A stretch of DNA of 64,000 nt, taken from the NCBI GenBank assembly GCA_965197395.1, contig CBDANB010000004.1, positions 1 to 64,000 on the forward strand, in the 5' to 3' direction. The translations under genes were made by a program, and so were the position numbers. Shown here piece by piece: positions 43,649-52,629 of the stretch. Each line of letters starts with the position of its first letter. Positions within the stretch are counted from its first letter, which is position 1. The notes under the pieces are model-generated. The model had not been told where the DNA came from. It saw only the letters and a program-made list of their open reading frames with translations, and searched no databases. The stretch is from CAZYFH01 sp965197395 (GTDB lineage Bacteria; Acidobacteriota; Vicinamibacteria; Vicinamibacterales; UBA8438).

Positions 43649-46600
43649 ATGGACCCCATCGCGATCGTCGGCATCGGCTGTCGTGTCCCTGGCGCGGCCG
43701 ACCCCACGGCGTTCTGGACGCTCTTGCTGCAGGGCGTCGACGCGATCGGCGCCATCCCGGCGAATCGCCAGGCACTGCTGAGCGCGTATCACCCCAATCC
43801 AGCGCTGCCGGGCCGGATGTATTGCGCCGAGGGGGGAATGCTCGACGGCATCGACCTCTTCGACGCCGAGTTCTTCGGCATCTCGCCTCGGGAAGCGAGC
43901 CGCATGGATCCCCAGCACCGGCTGCTGCTGGAGGTGAGCTGGGAGGCCCTCGAGGACGCCGGGCTGGTGCCCGAACGGTTGGCTGGCACCGATACGGGCG
44001 TGTTCATCGGCGTGTCGAACACCGAGTACGCGACGCTGCAGTTTGACGACCCACCCTCGATAAACGCCTACACCAACGTGGGTGGCGCGCTCAGCCTTGC
44101 CGCGAACCGCGTGTCGCACGTCTTCGATCTGCACGGACCGAGCGTGGCCGTCGATACGGCCTGTTCCTCCTCCCTCGTTGCGGTGCACCTCGCGTGTCAA
44201 AGCCTCCGGAGTGGGGAAGCCTCGGTGGCCCTCGCGGGGGGCGTGAACGTGCTGGTCAAGCCGGGCCCGTTCATCGGGTTCAGCAAGGCGTCCATGCTCT
44301 CACCCCGCGGGCGTTGTCGGGCCTTCGACGCGTCGGCCGACGGATACGTCCGCGCCGAGGGTGCGGGCGTCGTCGTCCTCAAGCCCCTCGCTCAGGCGCT
44401 GGAAGACGGTGACCCCGTCTATTCGGTGATCCTCGGCACGGGTGTGAACTCGGATGGACGGACAACGGGGATTTCGGTGCCGGCCGAACAGGCACAGGCC
44501 CGATTGCTTCGGGACGTCTACCACCGCGCCGGCGTGTCGCCACGCGATGTCCACTACGTGGAGGCGCATGGGACCGGTACCGGTGTCGGGGATCCGATCG
44601 AATCGCGGGCGTTGGGGCAGGTGCTAGGCGCCGGTCGGGGAATCGATGACGCGTGTCGAGTCGGATCGGTCAAGACGAACATCGGTCACCTGGAGCCGGC
44701 GGCAGGTATTGCTGGCCTGATCAAGGTTGCGCTCGCGCTCAAGCATCGCCGGCTGCCAGCGACCCTGCACTTCAACACGCCGAATCCCGACATCCCGTTC
44801 GCGGAGCTGGGGCTCCAGGTGCAGGACGACGCGAGCGATCTCCCGGCCCACCCGTCGCCCGCCATCATCATGGGTGTGAACTCGTTCGGTTTCGGGGGCA
44901 CCAACGCACATGTCGTGATCAGCGATGTGGCACCTCGTGAGGTCCCGATCGGCCCCGCCGTCCCCCCCAACCCGCAGCTGCTGCTCCTCTCCGCGCGCAG
45001 CGCGGCGGCGTTGAGCGCGCTGGCCGAAGCCTACGCGGACTTCTTCGGTGCTGATCCGCCAGCGCTCACCGACGTCTGCTACAGCGCGGCCGTCCGGCGG
45101 GGCCATCATGACCACCGTCTCGCCGTGGTGGGGCCGGATGCGCGCGCGATGTCCGACACGCTCAGAGCGTTCGCCCAGGGGGCGGCGAGCCCAGGGCTCG
45201 TGTCGGGTCACCACCGCGTCTCGTCCGCGGCGTCACCGCTCACGTTCGTCTTTTCCGGCAACGGCTGCCAGTGGAGTGGCATGGGGCGCGAGTTGCTCAC
45301 GACCGAGGTCGTCTTTCGAGAGACGCTGGAGTCGGTCGACGCCGAGCTGAGGCCCTACACCGGGTGGTCGCTGGTGGAAGAGTTGCAGGCCGACGAGGCG
45401 AACAGCCGGCTGAATCGGACCGAGGTCGCGCAGCCGGCGCTCTTCGGCATCCAGATCGGCCTGTGCGAGCTCCTTCGGTCCTGGGGAATCGAGCCACAGG
45501 CGACGGTGGGGCACAGCGTCGGCGAGGTCGCCGCGGCCTACACCGCGAGCGCGCTCTCGCTCGAGCAGGCGGTGAAAGTGATCTACGAGCGCAGTCGCGC
45601 GCAGGCGCTCACGGCGGGTCACGGAAAGATGGCCGCCGCCGCGCTGTCCGAGGCGGATGCCAGCACGTTGATCGGCCCGTATGGCGATCGGATCACAATC
45701 GCGGCGGTGAACTCCCCGCGCGCGGTGACGCTGTCTGGGGACGTCGAGGCGCTTGAAGCGCTTGGTCGGGAACTGGCAACCAAGGACGTGTTCTTCCGGA
45801 TCTTGGATTTGAACTACGCCTTTCACAGTCGGTTCATGGATCCGATTCAGCGTCCCTTGCTCGACGCGCTGGATGGCCTGGTGCCGTCGCAGACGGCCGT
45901 GCGGTTCATGTCGGCCGTCACCGGCCATGAACATGACGAGGAGGGTGGCAGTCTTGGCGCGTCCTATTGGTGGGACAACATCCGGCGGCCGGTCCGTTTT
46001 GCCGACGCGGTGGGGCGTCTGGTCGACGACGGGTACACCACGTTTCTCGAGATCGGGGCGCATCCGATTCTGAGTGGCTACCTCACCGAGTGCCTTCGTG
46101 AAGCGGACCGGGCCGGTGCCGCGGTCCCCACCCTGCGGTGCCGGGAAAACCCCAGCGTCAACCTCCTCAATAGCGTGGGACGCCTCTATGCGGCCGGGTT
46201 GCCATGGGACATGGGCCGGCTCTTCGCAGATGGTGGGCAATGCGTCCAGCTTCCCCGCTACCCGTGGCAGCGTGAGTCCTACTGGAACGCCCCGAGCGTC
46301 GAGGCCGGTGCCCTCGATCATCCGTTGCTCGGCCACCGACAGCCGTCGGCCCACCCGACGTGGGACCAGCGATTCGACCGAGGACTCGTTCCGTTCCTGG
46401 AGGACCACCAGGTGCAGGGCGCCGTGGTGTTTCCTGGCGCGGCGTATGTCGAGATGGGCCTCGCGGCGGCCACGCGCACGAACGGGAGCGGGCCATGTGA
46501 GCTTGAGGGGCTCGAGATTCGGAAGGCGCTTGTGATGCCCTCTGCGATGACCCCCGCGATGAGCAACAACGCGTCGCCGCACGTGCAGACTGTGCTCGGA

Positions 46601-49600
46601 GACGACGCGTCCCTTGGCATCTACAGTCGGTCGGGTGAGGCGACCTGGACCCATCACGTGGTCGGAAGATTGGGAACGCCTGGCGACCCGGCCCACGTGG
46701 CGCCGGAGTCGCTGTCGACGATCCGGCACCGGTGTGCCGTGACAATCTCCAAGGAGGCGCACTACCGCATGGCCCGGGCGCGCGGCCTCGACTACGGCCC
46801 CGCGTTTCAGGTGGTGGAGGAGGTCCGGGTCGGCAGCGGCGAGGCGTTGGGTCGCATGCGTCGCGCCCCGTCCGCGGAAACACCGGAAGACGGCAGCTAT
46901 CTGTTCCATCCGACCTTGCTGGATGGTTGCTTCCAGATCGCGCTCGAAACGGTGCCGGCGGAGCGCTCGGGGAGAGGGAACCGCACGACCTATGTCCCGG
47001 TGCGCATCGAGCGGGTCCGCCTCCATCGATCCCCGACGGACGAGATCTACTGTCACGCGCAGGTCGAGACTCACGGGGCACGCTCGGTCGTCGTGAGCTG
47101 CAGAGTGCTCGACGGCGGGGGGCTGTTGCTCGCCGAGATCGACCGCGTCCGTTTTCACGCGGTCGACCTCGCATCACGGGTCGGGCCCACGCGTGACCTC
47201 TTTACGTTCGGATGGAAGTGGGCGCCTCGCCGCCCTCGGTACGACGTTGACTTCGGCGACGGGCAGCTGGAGCGGCAGCCGCTCGGATCCAGGCTGCTCC
47301 CCGCGCCGAGCGCGTTGGTGGATCGCGTGGCGCCACGGGCTGCCGCGGTGTGCGCCGCCTTCGGACGGGCCGCGTTCTACGACGACGTGCGACCGCGCAT
47401 CGACGCGCTCTGCGCGAGCTATGCGGCGGCGGCGCTGGAAACGCTCGGATGCGCCCGCGACTCCCGCTTCACCGCCGCATCGCTGGTGGCGAGCGCCGGC
47501 GTCACGCCGGAGTACGAGCGGTTTGTGGGCCGGATGCTGGAGGTCCTGGGGGAGGACGGGGTCCTGACGGTTCAGGACGATCGATGGGGGTTCAATCCCG
47601 CCGCGTCAGTCGGTGAACCGGATGCGCTGTGGAGACAGCTTGTGCGCGAGCACCCCGCGTATCACGCCGAGCTGGCGCTCCTCGGCCGTGCTGCCGAACG
47701 GATCGCCGACGTCGTCCGAGGGCGGGCAGATCCTCAACCGCTGCTCGCTCCCGAGCAGGGACTCGGGATGCTCGAGCAGTTCCGCCACGCCGGTCCGGCG
47801 GCGGGCCTCTACAACCGGCTCCTCGAGCAGGTCGTTGCGGAGGGTGTGCGTGACTGGCCGCCCGGGAAGGTGCTGCGGGTACTCGACATCGGAAGCGACA
47901 CCGGAGGTGCTACGGCCGCCGTGCTCCCGCTCTTGCCGTCAGGTCGCACGGAATATGTGGTCACCTGCGGCGCGGACGACGAGCTGACGCGGGCCGAGCA
48001 CTGGGCGCGCGATCACCCGTTCGTGGCGTGTGAGCGCTTGGATCTCGACGACCCCGGTTCCGATGCGCGCCACCGCCTGTTCGACCTGGTCATCGCCGCG
48101 AACGCGGTCGGCCGCGTCGCCAGCGTGCGTACCGCGCTACGGCGCGTACGGCGGGTCCTGGCGTCCGATGGGCTGCTGGTGCTGCTCGAGACGGCACCCG
48201 CGCGCATGCCAGATCTGGTTCTTGGCCTGCTGCCTCGCTGGTGGCGTGTCGAGCACGGCGTCCGGCGTGCGACGTCCGGGTTGCTCGGTGTCGAGGCGTG
48301 GCGCGCCGCGCTCACCGATGCCGGGTATCGGGACGTGGCGGTCGTCAACGACCGGGGCGGGAAGCTCGACGCACAGCAGTCGATCATCTTGGCCCGCAGC
48401 GCGTACGTCGCGCCGTCGGCCGACGTCCGCGTCGCAGCCGTCACGCCCCCTCGGCGTCCGCGCTGGCTTGTCTTCCGGGGGACGGACCCGACCAACGCGA
48501 CACCGCGTGCGTTGGACGGCGCCGTCGACGCGGCCCTGCGGGCGGCGGGTCACGATGTCGTCACGGTGACGCCCGGCGCGCGGTTCCGGCGCATCACCGC
48601 CGATCACTTCGAGGTCGCGCCACGCCGCCGGGAGGACTTCGTCGCGTTGTGCGCGGCGCTGAGCGCCGCCGGAGCCGAGCCTGACGAAATCCTCCATCTG
48701 GGCAGCCTCACCGAAGATGACTGGACGCGGGTCGAGGAGCACGGGTGTCTGACCGCCCTTCATTTCGTGCAGGGACTGGCGACGGCAGCGTGGCAGGCGC
48801 GCCCGAGACTCTGGCTGATCACCGCCGGTGCCCACGCGGGGCCACCCGGTTGCGATCAGCTGATCCGTCCCTCGCAGGCCGCGCTCTGGGGAGTCGGGCG
48901 CGTCCTGATGAACGAGCATCCGGAGCTCCGGTGCCGGCTCGTGGACCTCCGAGCGCAGGATGCAGAGGCGGAGACAGTCGACAGTCTCATGGCGGAGCTC
49001 GGCTCGCCGAATGACGCTGACAATGCCGATGACGATGCGGAGGACGAGCTGCTGCTGTGGGGCGAGGCCCGCTACGTCCATCGCCTCCAGCCGGCCGCGG
49101 CAGACGACCCCGCCATCGGTCCGCGCCCGATCTCCGACGGCGGGGGCGATGCGGTGTCGTATCGGCTCGACGTCCGGGCGCCGGGATCCCTGGAGAACCT
49201 GCGCTTCCACCAGGTGCGCCGGGCAGCGCCGGGGCGCGGCCAGGTGGAAATCGAGGTACGGGCGGCCGGGCTGAACTTTCGAGACGTGATGTGGGCGATG
49301 GGCCTGCTCACCGGTGAGGCCCTGGAGCACGGGTTTGCGGGCGCTTCGTTGGGCATGGAGTGCGCGGGGCACATCGTCGCGGTGGGCGACGGCGTGAGCG
49401 AGCTCCGTGTCGGCGACGAGGTCATGGGATTCGCTCCGCACGCCTTCTCTTCCTTCGTTATCACCGAGGCGGCAGCGGTGGTCCGGAAACCGAAGCAGCT
49501 GAGCGTCGAGGCAGCCGCCGGTGTGGCGACGGCGTTCATCACGGCCCATTACGCGCTCGAACATCTGGCCCGGCTTCGGCCGGGCGAGCGTGTGCTGATT

Positions 49601-51268
49601 CACGGAGCCGCCGGCGGTGTGGGCCTCGCTGCGGTGCAAATCGCGCAACACCGGCAGGCGGAGATTTTCGGAACGGCCGGGTGTCCCGAGAAGCGGGACT
49701 TTCTGCGGCGGCTCGGCGTCGACCATGTCCTGAACTCTCGCGGCCTGGACTTCGCCGACGACATCACGCGGCTCACGGACGGTGAGGGGATCGATGTGGT
49801 GCTCAACTCCCTCGCGGGAGAGGCGATTCCCAAGAGCCTGGGTCTGCTGCGCCGCTTCGGCCGGTTCCTCGAGATAGGCAAGCGTGACCTGTACGCCAAC
49901 ACGCGGCTGGGGCTGCGTCCGTTCCGCAACAACCTGTCGTATTTCGCGATCGACGCGGATCAACTGTTGACCGCGCGACCCGACCTCGCGCGCGATCTGC
50001 TCCAGGAGGTGGTGGCGAGGCTCGAATCGAACGTCTATCGACCGCCACCGTATCATCTCTTTCCGTGCGACCGGGTCGTGGATGCGTTTCGGCATATGCA
50101 GCAGTCGAAGCACATTGGCAAGATCGTCGTCTCGATGCGGGACACCGTGGTCGACGTCGAGCCGGAGCAGCCGGCCGGACTCCAGCTCGACGCGCGCGCG
50201 AGCTATCTGGTCACCGGGGGCCTGAGCGGCTTCGGATTGGCGACGGCAGCCTGGCTGGTCACCAAGGGAGCGCGCAACCTGGTGCTGGTTGGGCGTCGCG
50301 GAATGGCCACCCCCGGAGCGAGGGATCGCGTGGCCGAGCTCGAGGCGCAGGGCGCGACCGTGCTGGTGGCGCCGGTCGACCTGTGCGATGCCGGGCAGGT
50401 GGAGGCGGTTCTCCGGCGCACCGCCGACGAGCTGGCGCCGCTCAAGGGCATCTTCCACGCGGCGGCCGTGTTCGACGACGGCGCCGTCTTGAACATGGAT
50501 CGCGAGCGGTTTACACGGGTCACCGCTCCGAAGGCGCGCGGCGCCTGGTTCTTGCACGAGCAGACCCGGGAGCTCCCGCTCGATTACTTCGTCATGTTCT
50601 CGTCGGGAACCACCGCGATCGGGAATCCCGGTCAAGCCAACTACGTCGCCGCGAACCTCGTTCTCGAAGCGCTGGCGCACCACCGGCGGGCGCAGGGGTT
50701 GCCCGCCCTGACAGTGAGCTGGGGGGCGATCGCCGAGGTCGGGTATCTGGCGAGGAATCCCGAGGTTCGGGACCGGCTGGACGCGCGCGTAGGGCTCGGG
50801 AGTCTCACCGCGGCGCAGGCGTTCGACATGCTGGAGCGACTGCTGCTCGCCGAGGCGGTGCAGGTCACCGTCGCCCAGCTCGACTGGCAACGGTGGCGTC
50901 TCAGCGCACCCGCCTCTCAGTCGCCGAAATACGAGCTTGTCTGCGGCGGTACGTCCGACGAGCGCCACCTCGCCGGCGACTTCCGACAAACCGTGCTGGA
51001 CCTGGCGCCACCGGAACGCAGAGCGTTTGTCGCCTCCAGGCTCGCCGAGCATGTGGGGTCCGTGCTCGGCCTTCCGGGCGCGAGCGTCGATGCGACCCGC
51101 CCGATCGTCGAGCTTGGTTTGGACTCGCTGATGGGCGTGGAGCTGGAGAGCTTGCTCGACTCGCGCCTCGACGTCCAGATCCCGATGATGCAGCTGGCCC
51201 AGGGTCAGACGATCGAGGGATTGACCACGCAGGTGTTGGCCGAGTTGGGAGCCGATGGCGAGCGGTGA
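43649..51268 (+). CDS. Highly reducing-type modular type I polyketide synthase
   Basis: A 2,539-residue single-module synthase. Ketosynthase (1-425): Cys172 in VDTACSSSL, His307 in VEAHGTGT, His347 in KTNIGHLE. Acyltransferase (about 530-820): Ser623 in GHSVGE, and YAFH at 723-726, closer to the malonyl-type HAFH than to the methylmalonyl YASH. Dehydratase (about 890-1170): His920 in DHQVQGAVVFPG, Asp near 1092 in LLDGCFQ. A methyltransferase-like region near 1411 (VLDIGSDTGGAT) is degenerate. Enoylreductase: HGAAGGVGLAAVQIA near 1985. Ketoreductase: VTGGLSGFG near 2188, VFDDG and NYVAANL. ACP: Ser2493 in LGLDSLMG. All domains for full beta-carbon reduction are present. There is no thioesterase or reductase release domain. 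Confidence 0.93.
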   Translation: MDPIAIVGIGCRVPGAADPTAFWTLLLQGVDAIGAIPANRQALLSAYHPNPALPGRMYCAEGGMLDGIDLFDAEFFGISPREASRMDPQHRLLLEVSWEALEDAGLVPERLAGTDTGVFIGVSNTEYATLQFDDPPSINAYTNVGGALSLAANRVSHVFDLHGPSVAVDTACSSSLVAVHLACQSLRSGEASVALAGGVNVLVKPGPFIGFSKASMLSPRGRCRAFDASADGYVRAEGAGVVVLKPLAQALEDGDPVYSVILGTGVNSDGRTTGISVPAEQAQARLLRDVYHRAGVSPRDVHYVEAHGTGTGVGDPIESRALGQVLGAGRGIDDACRVGSVKTNIGHLEPAAGIAGLIKVALALKHRRLPATLHFNTPNPDIPFAELGLQVQDDASDLPAHPSPAIIMGVNSFGFGGTNAHVVISDVAPREVPIGPAVPPNPQLLLLSARSAAALSALAEAYADFFGADPPALTDVCYSAAVRRGHHDHRLAVVGPDARAMSDTLRAFAQGAASPGLVSGHHRVSSAASPLTFVFSGNGCQWSGMGRELLTTEVVFRETLESVDAELRPYTGWSLVEELQADEANSRLNRTEVAQPALFGIQIGLCELLRSWGIEPQATVGHSVGEVAAAYTASALSLEQAVKVIYERSRAQALTAGHGKMAAAALSEADASTLIGPYGDRITIAAVNSPRAVTLSGDVEALEALGRELATKDVFFRILDLNYAFHSRFMDPIQRPLLDALDGLVPSQTAVRFMSAVTGHEHDEEGGSLGASYWWDNIRRPVRFADAVGRLVDDGYTTFLEIGAHPILSGYLTECLREADRAGAAVPTLRCRENPSVNLLNSVGRLYAAGLPWDMGRLFADGGQCVQLPRYPWQRESYWNAPSVEAGALDHPLLGHRQPSAHPTWDQRFDRGLVPFLEDHQVQGAVVFPGAAYVEMGLAAATRTNGSGPCELEGLEIRKALVMPSAMTPAMSNNASPHVQTVLGDDASLGIYSRSGEATWTHHVVGRLGTPGDPAHVAPESLSTIRHRCAVTISKEAHYRMARARGLDYGPAFQVVEEVRVGSGEALGRMRRAPSAETPEDGSYLFHPTLLDGCFQIALETVPAERSGRGNRTTYVPVRIERVRLHRSPTDEIYCHAQVETHGARSVVVSCRVLDGGGLLLAEIDRVRFHAVDLASRVGPTRDLFTFGWKWAPRRPRYDVDFGDGQLERQPLGSRLLPAPSALVDRVAPRAAAVCAAFGRAAFYDDVRPRIDALCASYAAAALETLGCARDSRFTAASLVASAGVTPEYERFVGRMLEVLGEDGVLTVQDDRWGFNPAASVGEPDALWRQLVREHPAYHAELALLGRAAERIADVVRGRADPQPLLAPEQGLGMLEQFRHAGPAAGLYNRLLEQVVAEGVRDWPPGKVLRVLDIGSDTGGATAAVLPLLPSGRTEYVVTCGADDELTRAEHWARDHPFVACERLDLDDPGSDARHRLFDLVIAANAVGRVASVRTALRRVRRVLASDGLLVLLETAPARMPDLVLGLLPRWWRVEHGVRRATSGLLGVEAWRAALTDAGYRDVAVVNDRGGKLDAQQSIILARSAYVAPSADVRVAAVTPPRRPRWLVFRGTDPTNATPRALDGAVDAALRAAGHDVVTVTPGARFRRITADHFEVAPRRREDFVALCAALSAAGAEPDEILHLGSLTEDDWTRVEEHGCLTALHFVQGLATAAWQARPRLWLITAGAHAGPPGCDQLIRPSQAALWGVGRVLMNEHPELRCRLVDLRAQDAEAETVDSLMAELGSPNDADNADDDAEDELLLWGEARYVHRLQPAAADDPAIGPRPISDGGGDAVSYRLDVRAPGSLENLRFHQVRRAAPGRGQVEIEVRAAGLNFRDVMWAMGLLTGEALEHGFAGASLGMECAGHIVAVGDGVSELRVGDEVMGFAPHAFSSFVITEAAAVVRKPKQLSVEAAAGVATAFITAHYALEHLARLRPGERVLIHGAAGGVGLAAVQIAQHRQAEIFGTAGCPEKRDFLRRLGVDHVLNSRGLDFADDITRLTDGEGIDVVLNSLAGEAIPKSLGLLRRFGRFLEIGKRDLYANTRLGLRPFRNNLSYFAIDADQLLTARPDLARDLLQEVVARLESNVYRPPPYHLFPCDRVVDAFRHMQQSKHIGKIVVSMRDTVVDVEPEQPAGLQLDARASYLVTGGLSGFGLATAAWLVTKGARNLVLVGRRGMATPGARDRVAELEAQGATVLVAPVDLCDAGQVEAVLRRTADELAPLKGIFHAAAVFDDGAVLNMDRERFTRVTAPKARGAWFLHEQTRELPLDYFVMFSSGTTAIGNPGQANYVAANLVLEALAHHRRAQGLPALTVSWGAIAEVGYLARNPEVRDRLDARVGLGSLTAAQAFDMLERLLLAEAVQVTVAQLDWQRWRLSAPASQSPKYELVCGGTSDERHLAGDFRQTVLDLAPPERRAFVASRLAEHVGSVLGLPGASVDATRPIVELGLDSLMGVELESLLDSRLDVQIPMMQLAQGQTIEGLTTQVLAELGADGER

Positions 51269-51402
51269 TCGCGGCTGGTGCCGCGTGGACATAGAATGAG
51301 CCGGGTCGATGCGTTCCTCAACAGAGTGTCCAAAACGAGGGCACACGCGCGTCCTAGTAGTGAATGTCGAGTTGATCGACAGAATCGCGAAAGGGAGGCG
51401 AC

Positions 51403-51850
51403 ATGCCACAGCAGAAGTATCTGTGTATCCAGCGAAGCCAGCCGCGGGAGGGCGCAAGACCGTCTCCCGTCGCATCCTGGCACAGAAGGCCATGGAAGAT
51501 GTCGGCACTCCGGAGCACGGCCCGGAGATGTTCCTGGCGGGGGAGGTTCGTGACGACTGTTGCGAATGCTGTTTGTCTGCTGCGACGACGCGATCCCCGC
51601 GGAATCACAGCTGGTTCTCGCGCTGAAGACCCTCTGCGGCTTCGATGTCCGGGAGATCGCGCTTCGGCTGTTTACCAGCGCAGCGAGCGTGTACAAACGC
51701 CTCGGTCGAGCCCGCGGCCGTTTGCGGGAGCGTCCGCCTCGCCCCGGGGAGCTGACCGGCGCGCAATGTTCTGCCCGACTTCCGGCCGTCAACAAGATCC
51801 TGTACCTCCTCTTCACCGAGGGGTACCTGTCATCCCACGCCGAGCAGTAA
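51403..51850 (+). pseudogene. Fused remnants of a YCII-domain protein and an ECF sigma factor
   Basis: An ATG at 51403 after GGGAGG starts MPQQKYLCIQRSQP, the first strand of a YCII-related protein, which breaks off near 51460. About 40 bases later, sigma-factor sequence appears in another frame (GTPEHGPEMFLAGEVRDD). It shifts frame again near 51555 and continues as RMLFVCCDDAIPAESQLVLA, LKTLCGFDVREIALRLFTSA, SVYKRLGRARGR and RLPAVNKILYLLFTEGYLSS. The latter is the sigma-4 region and start of the DUF6596 domain of YCII-associated ECF sigma factors. YCII and such sigma genes usually sit side by side; here both are reduced to pieces. Confidence 0.65.
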
Positions 51851-51904
51851 ATCGACCTGGATATGGGCACGAGGCAATCTACCACACACCTCGGCTATCG
51901 CGAC

Positions 51905-52195
51905 TCACTCCCGCCATTCCCACTGCCGCAGCTCATAGTACTTACGACGGGGCGTCGCATGGATGGGATCGATACCGTGCTTGCGGCACCACGCGAAGTG
52001 ATACACCGAGCCCGCGCCACCGGCAACTATCGGAAAGAGTATTGCCCAGTGCCCGACCACGAAGTACAGCCCGACGGTTCCGACAATGACGATGAGCCAC
52101 TTCAACGCCTTGCGCCACGCGGGGGTCTCGACCTCGAACACGTCAAAGAGCGACGCGCCGCCTGTCAGGAGGATGAGCAACACGAAGAGTTTCAA
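51905..52195 (-). CDS. Small membrane protein of unknown function
   Basis: A 96-residue protein starting at a TTG (52195). There are two or three hydrophobic segments (LFVLLILLTGGASLFDVFEV, WLIVIVGTVGLYFVVGHWAI, LFPIVAGGAGSVYHFAW), then a basic tail (RKHGIDPIHATPRRKYYEL). It is coherent enough to be a gene, but no family is recognised. It lies directly downstream of tmRNA on the same strand, 18 bp from the mature RNA end, and may be read from the tmRNA promoter. The TTG start has no good ribosome site. Confidence 0.5.
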   Translation of the reverse strand: MKLFVLLILLTGGASLFDVFEVETPAWRKALKWLIVIVGTVGLYFVVGHWAILFPIVAGGAGSVYHFAWCRKHGIDPIHATPRRKYYELRQWEWRE

Positions 52196-52213
52196 GCTCG
52201 ACGCCCATGGTAG

Positions 52214-52567
52214 TGGTGGAGGCGGCGGGAGTCGAACCCGCGTCCGAGAGTACGGTGCCTTAGGACTCTACATGCGTGTCCGCCCTTGAAGTTCTCGCCT
52301 CCGGCGTCGAGGGGCGGCGGAAACCGCCGGAAGCCTAGCCCCGATGCATCTCATCGTCGCGTGTCGGTGCCGCGCGCGACGACCAGCCCACTGTATGACG
52401 CTTAGCCCCGGCCCGTGGGCGCTGCCAAGGTAAGCGCGCTACTTAATTAAGCAGCGAGCGCAAGTTGCGTATCCGCACTTACAGTGTTTTCCATCGGATT
52501 AGCGAGTCGATGGTGCTCGGCATGCATCCTACGATTCCTTTACCCCCGTCGAAGCCGTGTCGCCCCC
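52214..52567 (-). ncRNA. ssrA: Transfer-messenger RNA
   Basis: The 354-nt gene is bounded by a 7-bp acceptor stem: GGGGGCG at the 5' end (52567) pairs with CGCCTCC before an encoded ACCA at the 3' end (52214). The 3' T-arm reads GGTTCGACTCCC, and the 5' end has the family's GGCTTCGACGGGGGTAAAG. The tag frame gives ADTQLALAA followed by two in-frame stops (TAATTAA), with the LALAA-type ending recognised by proteases. It rescues stalled ribosomes together with SmpB, which is not in this window. A TATAAT on the - strand about 45 bases upstream of the mature 5' end is a likely -10. Confidence 0.95.
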
Positions 52568-52577
52568 ATTTCGGAGA

Positions 52578-52602
52578 CAGGGCTAAATCCCTGCCCTACA
52601 AG
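52578..52602. repeat. Palindromic repeat related to the 54-kb pair
   Basis: CAGGGCTAAATCCCTGCCCT, then ACAAG, resembles the CAGGGCTGAAGCCCTGCGCT units at 54052 and 54095. It lies between tmRNA and the GAF protein gene, in both leader regions. Confidence 0.45.
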
Positions 52603-52611
52603 CACTTCAAT

Positions 52612-52617
52612 TATAAT
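52612..52617. promoter_or_regulatory. TATAAT -10 box, possibly bidirectional
   Basis: A consensus TATAAT on the + strand lies 12 bases before the ATG at 52630, implying a very short leader. The surrounding ATTATAAT is nearly symmetrical and also gives TATAAT on the - strand, positioned to drive tmRNA. The -35 elements are weak. Confidence 0.45.
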
Positions 52618-52629
52618 GCCAAGGCGCAC

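Noticed and set aside
45233..47158. A 641-codon antisense frame in the PKS
   Set aside because: Arg/Pro/His-rich shadow sequence with no domain; the sense strand encodes the AT and DH domains.
48137..51508. A 1,123-codon open frame antisense to the PKS
   Set aside because: It is a high-GC shadow of the PKS on the opposite strand. It contains no family motifs, and the PKS frame shows every catalytic motif in order.
52465..52629. Extending the GAF protein N-terminus upstream to 52465
   Set aside because: The added residues would be encoded inside tmRNA and lack coding character; the ATG at 52630 fits better.
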